Below are positions 58,405-64,000 of a DNA stretch of 64,000 nt, in pieces. The stretch is from the NCBI GenBank assembly GCA_026874595.1, contig CM049319.1, positions 53,084,917 through 53,148,916 on the forward strand, given 5' to 3'. Source of the DNA: Sipunculus nudus (lineage: Eukaryota > Annelida > Sipuncula > Golfingiida > Sipunculidae). A program made the translations under genes and the position numbers. The notes beneath the pieces are model-generated. The model was not told the DNA's origin. It did not search any database and saw nothing but the letters and a program-made list of their open reading frames with translations. Each line of letters begins with the position of its first letter. Within the stretch, counting starts at the first letter, position 1.

Positions 58405-58710
58405 TAGATAAGATAAGATAACATTTATTTGCTAGATATACGTAATAAAAGCTTTACATAGAATAGTTAATGCCTTGAGTGGCCTGTTGTAAAATAAAAC
58501 ACTGAAGTAGAAAATTAATAAAAAAAAATTCATAAAATCGTATATATAAAAGATAATTGTCTATACAGATTACTTTTAAGGATCGATTTACTTCCCAGTT
58601 TGCTTACACGTTACTCCTTAAAGTTCATTTTGAATAATTTGGGAAATGACTCATAAAGGAATCAAGATTTCATAGAAATATTATATTATATTATATTGTA
58701 TTATATATAA

Positions 58711-58749
<39 letters not shown>

Positions 58750-59220
58750 TGGTGCGCTGGGTGATTAGAATCTTCAATCGAAGCATTCGCTTTCTTAAGC
58801 AATCTCTTATTTTAATTGAATTGATTAAAAAAAAGGCAAAGAAGTCCCGATTATCTTCCCAGCCGTTTAAACAACCCTGTTAAGTAAATACCATTCCTCG
58901 GCGTTGATGCATCCTCCTCACACAGTGAAAGAGAGCGTCAGTTAAGACACTTTATAACTTCTATATAAAATATCAGCAGCACCGGAAAGCCTAGACAAAA
59001 ACCCTTTACATTTTCCTCCGACTCCAAGTTTGATGATTATGGATACCTAAAAGTTTAAAACAATCGACAATTTTTACCTCAGAACCATTAATTTCTATAA
59101 AGGCATGATCGCTGATCTTTTACGCCGAAAGTCTTTAACCATCTCCTTGGTATCTCAACATTCAACTCCAGACTGAGTGTTGATGTTTGCATTACGTTAA
59201 ACTGATAATCACACTTTATT
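58405..59220 (-). pseudogene. Decayed LINE remnant with GATAA tail
   Basis: GATAAGATAAGATAACATTTATT at 58412 matches the 3' end of the LINE at 49218. On the minus strand, about 59040-59160 reads MVKDFRRKRSAIMPL and then EINGSEVKIVDCFKLLGI. This aligns with VVFDFRRSKSVITPVAI...VDIVENYKYLGCI of the intact RT. Stops and shifts are frequent, and a TA microsatellite (58690-58745) interrupts it. Same or related family, much older. Confidence 0.7.
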
Positions 59221-60515
59221 GTAGAGAAGCGCGGGTTAATTTAATGACAATATATTACCAATAAGTGATGGAGTCATCGATACATGACATACGTAAATCA
59301 GCACACACCTTTGTTTGAAAACACAGTAGATAAACAATACGAGGTAATGGGTATACGTCTAAAGTAAAAATACATCGAAAAGAATGTTTTAACCCTTGAG
59401 AAAAGTTGTACATATTCATCCGCTGCTATTTTTATCGATTTCGTCTCCCTTGTACAAATAACTGGCAGTTATGGGCCTCGTATATGTTTAGGAATCTATG
59501 GATCACCTTTGAAAAGAACCTGTCAGTTTATTTGAAAGGCCCCCGGTTGTGCAGTCCATCCTACACATGCATGGTTTGTCTAATATGCATTATGCATAGC
59601 ATGTTTTATTTTTTATACTGCTCAGTCCCTGCAGCTCATGAATGTTTATGGTATGTTTGAATAGGGGAAGTCATGCGTGTGGAAATTGCCCCCTTTGAAA
59701 GGTTATGATTTACGTTATGTGGCCTTGATACCCTTTCAGAGTTGTTTAACTATAGTACCCACACACGGAATTCTTATACATCTATACAGTGGTATGCTTG
59801 GTGCAAGTAAGGTGAAATCAAAATCCAACCGTGTGAAAAACGGCCGGTGAAATGTCATTTTCACCATATAGAATATTCACATCCGATCATGATCTCCTCG
59901 GTGGCAGTCCTCGGGATAATTAAACGTATATATAATTATAATCTATTTGAGTATATATGGTTGATATTGTCAGAGTTATTAACAGAGTATATATGTAAAA
60001 ACGTACCATTTGTGGCCAGAATAACAATCGGTACAGGGCACATCTCTGCGAATGCAATACAATACTTTTTTTATTTATTCCTCTATCCGCTCATTTTTCA
60101 CTCGAAGGATATCTCAGAATATTACGTATACCAGTTTTTTTCATAATTTTCATCATCGATATCTCCCGTAACTTATAACACGAAGATTTACTTGCAAACC
60201 AGAACGACAATGTGCTTGGAAAAAGTATGGGTGAATATACCATACTATCGCCTATATATGGTATGACCGTTTTATTATTGGTTCTTTTGAACTAATTCTG
60301 TCGTAGTATTTTTAAGATCACTGGGGATATTAAGACTTTATTACAAATAGAGATTCAAGCGCCTGTGCTTAGAGCAGCGAGTTTTATGACCCCCGTCAGC
60401 AACATCCGACCCGGCCAGACTCTCACTTGATACTCCAGCCCTGTAAACTCCTTGCTCAGATATTGACCCCAGTAAATAGTGTGACATGTACATCAGTATT
60501 CATAATGAAACCTCC
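59221..60515. other. Non-coding, nothing recognised
   Basis: Short open frames at 59406-59660 and 59847-60146 have no recognisable domains. Confidence 0.3.
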
Positions 60516-60519
60516 CGCA

Positions 60520-62260
60520 TCGGGGACGGGATAGAGAGATGTAAATGAAAAAGAAGAAAGGTGGGATAGAGCGATAGATGGAATAAATGAGAGAAAAGTG
60601 ACGGGATAGAGAGAGAGATAGAATGAAAGAAAGGAAGGGAACGAGATGGAGAGAGAGATCGAATGTAAGAGAGGGAGGGAACGGTATGGAGAGATAGAAT
60701 GAATTAGAGGAAGGGGACGGGATAGAGAGAGAATGCAAGAGCTAGAGGAACGGGACGGGATAGAGAGAGATAGAATGAAAAAGTAGAAAGGTGGGATAGA
60801 GCGATAGATGGAATTAATGAGAGGAAAGTTACAAGATAGAGAGAGAGATAGAATGAAAGAATGGAAGGGAACGGGATGGAAAGAGAGATAGAATGGAAGA
60901 GAGGGAGAGAACTGTATGGAGAGATAGAATGAATGAGAGGAAGGGGACCGGATAAAGAGATAGATACAATGAAAGATAGGAAATAGACGGGATAGAGAGA
61001 GAATGCAAGAGAGGAAGGGGACGAGATAAAGAATGAAAGAGAAGAAAGGTGAGATAGAAAGATAGATAGAATGAATAAGAGGAAAGGGACGGGACAGAGA
61101 GAGAGATAGAATGAAAGAATGGAAGGGAACAAGATGGAGAGAGATATAGAATGTAAGAGAGGGAGGGAACTGTATGGAGAGATAGAATGAATGAGAGGAA
61201 GGGGACGGGATAAGAGATAGATACAATGAAAGATAGGATATGGATGCAGGGGCGGATCCAGAATTTAGGAAAAGGGGGGGTCCAACCCAGGAGGACTAAT
61301 TAAATTTCCTAAAAAAAAGATCATCAGGTTTGGAAAAGGGGGGGTCCAGGCCGCAATATTACGTCTAAACCCCTTAAAAAGGTTGCTTCGGGTGAGAAAG
61401 GGGGGTCCGGACCCCCTGGACCCCCCCCCCCCCCCTGGATCCGCTTCTGGAATGGGATAGAGAGAGAATGCAAGAGAGGAAGGGGACGGGATAGAGGAGA
61501 ATGCAAGAGTGGAAGGGAACGGGATAGAGAGATAGATAGAATGAATAAAAGGAAAGGGACGGGATAGATAGAACAAAAGAGAGGAAGTAAAAGGATAGAG
61601 AGATAGAGAGTATGAAATAGAGGGAGAGGACGGGCGAGAGAGATAGAATGAATGAGAGGAAGGGAAGGGGATATGGAGAGAGACAGATGTAATGAAAGAG
61701 AGGAGGGACGAGATAAATATATTTATTTATTCTGATAATAAACTAACCTATGTAATGTTTTAGGTTAGAGAGTTTTAAAGAAACGGCTGGACATAATTTT
61801 CGCCGTTGTACACGGTGTCATTTTTCACAGGCGTATGGAGGAGACCGCCAGTCTGCTGGCCAGTCTAGGTTACGTAATCGTCTAGTCAAGGCCTGCAGCA
61901 CTGTCTCTGCATGTGGCCAACTGACCCCCTACTGGGGACAAGTAATGCACACGCACGGGCTCTGTGTGGTGTATATGTGACGAGCCATCAGTCGATCTGC
62001 ACCAGTTCAATCTTTGCATCCATGCATGTTGATATCGGTATAGAGGAAAAGATAGAGAGAGATATAGAATAAAAGAATGGAAGGGGATGGGATAGAGAGA
62101 GATATGACACATAGACTTAGAGAGAGAGAAAATGACAGAAGGAATGTGATAGAGTGAGATAGAATGAATGAGAGGAAGGGGACGGGATATAGAGAGAGCG
62201 CGATATAGAATGAAAGAGGAAGGGGACGGGATAGAAAATATGGAGTAGATTCAATGACCG
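60520..62260. repeat. Purine-rich (G/A) minisatellite, ~1.7 kb, interrupted
   Basis: The plus strand is almost all purine: variants of GGGACGGGATAGAGAGATAGAATGAAAGAGAGGAAG. A larger period is visible: AGGTGGGATAGAGCGATAGATGGA at about 60559 and 60789, and a variant at about 61046 (230-257 bp apart). Non-purine DNA interrupts at 61247-61449 (an inserted element) and 61720-62045. Long Ser/Pro/Leu-rich minus frames across it are artefacts. Confidence 0.95.
61247..61449. mobile_element. 203-bp hAT-like MITE in the purine array
   Basis: Left end CAGGGGCGGATCCAG, right end CTGGATCCGCTTCTG (inverse CAGAAGCGGATCCAG). Poly-G and poly-C lie just inside, with GGACCCCC-type inverted motifs. The end sequence resembles that of the 4847-5690 element. 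No clear 8-bp duplication is seen because flanks are repetitive. Confidence 0.7.
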
Positions 62261-63339
62261 TCCTCTTATTAAAAGGTCTGCTTACGTGTGCAAGGATTAC
62301 CTTTAAAGCATCAAGTTGATTTTAACCCTTTAATTTATATCAGGAGAGACTATACTGTAAGATGTCATATCTCTGAAAATACTGTTACTCTGGATGCAGC
62401 GCGTATTTCCGCCCAACCCATGTGAATGTGTCTTATTGCCTGCATTTGCATCACTACGTAGTTTTGACCATTGAAATAGCTATTTGTTGATAGTTTTTGA
62501 TTGGCAGCACTGACATTGAAAACAAAAGAAAGTATGCTCTGTCTACTTTTTATCTACACATATGCTGTTATACATCCTGGTATATTTCCGCACCTTGAGA
62601 TAATTTTTTAACTTTTTACAAATATACTGTTACATCCTTGAAAATTTTGCAACTTTAGAGAATCCTTTTAGCTTTTCCATCTACGAATATACTGTTATCC
62701 TTGTATGTATTTATTTTTTTTTTTGCATTTTGTGATAAAAATGGTAGAAAAATAATTAACGTTTAAGTATCACAGAATTTTAGCAATCCATACATTTATC
62801 ACAAATTAAGGACCAACTTGGTCTAAATTAAAATTTAACAAAAATATTGTTATTTTAATATTGAGAATCTGTTCCAACTTATCAGAACTTAAAAGCAAAT
62901 TAAAAAACTCACCTATTTGCAGTTCTACTGCTCTAGTCTTTAATACTTTATGGACCTGGGCTATTTTTAACCATCTTAGATAATTTATTAAAGTCTATGA
63001 ATTTTCTTATGTACCTTTACTCAATTTTAATCTTTTTTTTTGTATTTATACTTATTTATCATTATATCATCTCTTTTGTATGTTTAAGCGTTTAAGAGCA
63101 TGCATAGCATGGTTTTACGCTTTATGAAATAAAATTTTATTATAACTATTATTTTGTTTTATATGTGCGCAATCTTTCCAAATATATAAAAATACCAGAG
63201 CGTATGCGACTCACCTAGCCATTACGATATTTGACCAATTCCTGAAAGCAAACATTTAACAATTACAGATAAATGGTTTAAATGAAATTCCCAATTCAGG
63301 GAGTTTGTGATCGAATGCTTAGACCTGGATGTAGTGGTT
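62261..63339. other. AT-rich spacer before histone H1
   Basis: No gene recognised. GCTTTATGAAATAAAATTTTATT near 63120 resembles a retroelement 3' end but lacks a matching body. Confidence 0.4.
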
Positions 63340-63355
63340 TGCCCTGAAAAGGGCC
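63340..63355 (-). terminator. Histone 3' stem-loop
   Basis: On the minus strand GGCCCTTTTCAGGGC, a 6-bp stem with TTTC loop matching the metazoan histone consensus GGCYYTTTTCAGRGCC except for the last base. It starts about 31 nt after the H1 stop, the normal distance. It marks a replication-dependent, non-polyadenylated histone mRNA processed through SLBP and U7. Confidence 0.93.
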
Positions 63356-63386
63356 TTTGGACGAGAGATTACATCTCATCGACACT

Positions 63387-63935
63387 TTACTTCTTGGCGG
63401 CTTTCTTGGCTGCGGGTTTCTTGGCTTTCTTAGCAGCTGGCTTCTTGGCTGCGGGTTTCTTGGCAGGTTTTTTGGGCTTGGCTGCCTTCTTGGGGGACTT
63501 GGCCTTCTTTGCTACTGGTTTCTTGGCTTTCTTTGGGGATTTCTTGGCAGCTGGCTTCTTGGTTTTCTTGGCAGCAGGTTCCTTGGCTGCCGTCTTGGGG
63601 CGTCCTGGCTTCTTGGCAGCCTTGGGTTTCTCAGCCTTGGCAGCCTGGCTCAGACGGAAGGAGCCGGCAGCACCAGTTCCTTTGACCTGAACCAGCTTAC
63701 CGTCAGCAACAGCCTTCTTCAGGTAGCGGCGGAGGAATGGAGCCAGCTTGGCGGCGTCGGCCTTGTAGTTGGCGCCGATGTACTTCTTGATGGCGGCCAA
63801 GGAGGAACCCTTGCGGTCCTTCAGCTCCTTGATGGCAGCAACAACCATGGTGGCCACTGGTGGGTGGGTTGGTGCTGTCTTGGGTTTGGCTGGCTTCTTA
63901 GCGGCCTTGGCTGGAGCAGAAGCAACGTCAGACAT
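63387..63935 (-). CDS. H1: Linker histone H1
   Basis: Complete intronless gene of 182 residues. A short Ala/Lys/Pro N-tail (1-23) is followed by a winged-helix globular domain (about 24-97): [58 protein letters not shown] long Lys/Ala/Pro tail with KSPKKA-type sites follows. It binds linker DNA at the nucleosome entry/exit and compacts chromatin. The start is the ATG preceding SDVASAP, and the 65 bp left upstream are too short to assess the promoter. The 3' stem-loop shows S-phase-type expression. In bivalves H1 often lies in or near histone clusters, so core histone genes may lie beyond this edge. Its GC-rich codons contrast with the AT-rich surroundings. Confidence 0.97.
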   Translation of the reverse strand: MSDVASAPAKAAKKPAKPKTAPTHPPVATMVVAAIKELKDRKGSSLAAIKKYIGANYKADAAKLAPFLRRYLKKAVADGKLVQVKGTGAAGSFRLSQAAKAEKPKAAKKPGRPKTAAKEPAAKKTKKPAAKKSPKKAKKPVAKKAKSPKKAAKPKKPAKKPAAKKPAAKKAKKPAAKKAAKK

Positions 63936-64000
63936 CTTGCTTGTGTTGAACTAGGCCCATCAGAGACAGAAATGAACTACTCCGGCTAGACTAGACTAGA

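Noticed and set aside
60456-61226. 256-codon minus-strand open frame, Ser/Pro/Leu/His rich
   Set aside because: It is the translation of the purine-rich minisatellite. Composition and repetition explain the lack of stops, and no domain or conserved start is present.
63357-63989. 210-codon plus-strand Gly/Leu-rich frame
   Set aside because: Antisense of the Lys/Ala-rich H1 gene.

Overview
The window looks like nuclear DNA of a marine invertebrate animal, most likely a bivalve mollusc. The support is a metazoan linker histone H1 with a replication-type 3' stem-loop, an intron-rich gene for a secreted lectin, and a dense AT-rich mix of MITEs, decayed LINEs, solo LTRs, microsatellites and satellite DNA. 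No prokaryotic or organellar features are visible. The species cannot be fixed from the sequence alone.

Layout. Positions 1-9.6 kb hold tandem and dispersed repeats, a hAT-like non-autonomous element (4847-5690) and one decayed coding fragment (about 6.1-6.5 kb). Positions 9.6-13.45 kb are one terminal-inverted-repeat transposon with a broken integrase-like transposase on the minus strand. Positions 13.7-21.2 kb hold at least five copies of one MITE family. A solo LTR inserted in an AT microsatellite lies at 20183-20724, a LINE 3' end at about 21.2-21.9 kb and a LINE ORF1-like pseudogene at 22.1-22.8 kb. An inverted-repeat element with a 22-bp minisatellite follows (23.5-25.6 kb).

The main cellular gene is a plus-strand, 8-exon model from 26723 to 43178. 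Its splice phases are compatible throughout and it encodes about 506 residues: signal peptide, PAN/apple-like region, SUEL (rhamnose/galactose-binding) lectin domain, second PAN-like region, an unassigned Cys-containing segment, a third apple domain and a C-terminal Link-like module. Its 8.4-kb second intron carries a 118-bp satellite of about 49 units with a 7-unit higher-order repeat. Its third intron carries a TA-flanked MITE whose ends and internal motifs resemble that satellite. The fourth intron carries a broken tandem copy of exon 5.

Downstream are a second solo LTR (43816-44400), a 2.1-kb element with about 250-bp inverted termini and a decayed Ulp1-like protease fragment (45212-47316), and a 3.5-kb inverted-terminus element with palindromic 21-bp minisatellites, enclosing two opposed LINE fragments (48585-52083). 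Positions 53-60 kb are repeats plus another LINE remnant. Positions 60.5-62.3 kb are a purine-rich minisatellite interrupted by a small element. The window ends with an intact histone H1 gene on the minus strand (63387-63935).

The histone acts in chromatin packaging and the lectin-like protein is predicted to be secreted and to bind glycans. They share a neighbourhood but nothing suggests a joint function. Nearly all the rest is transposon-derived.
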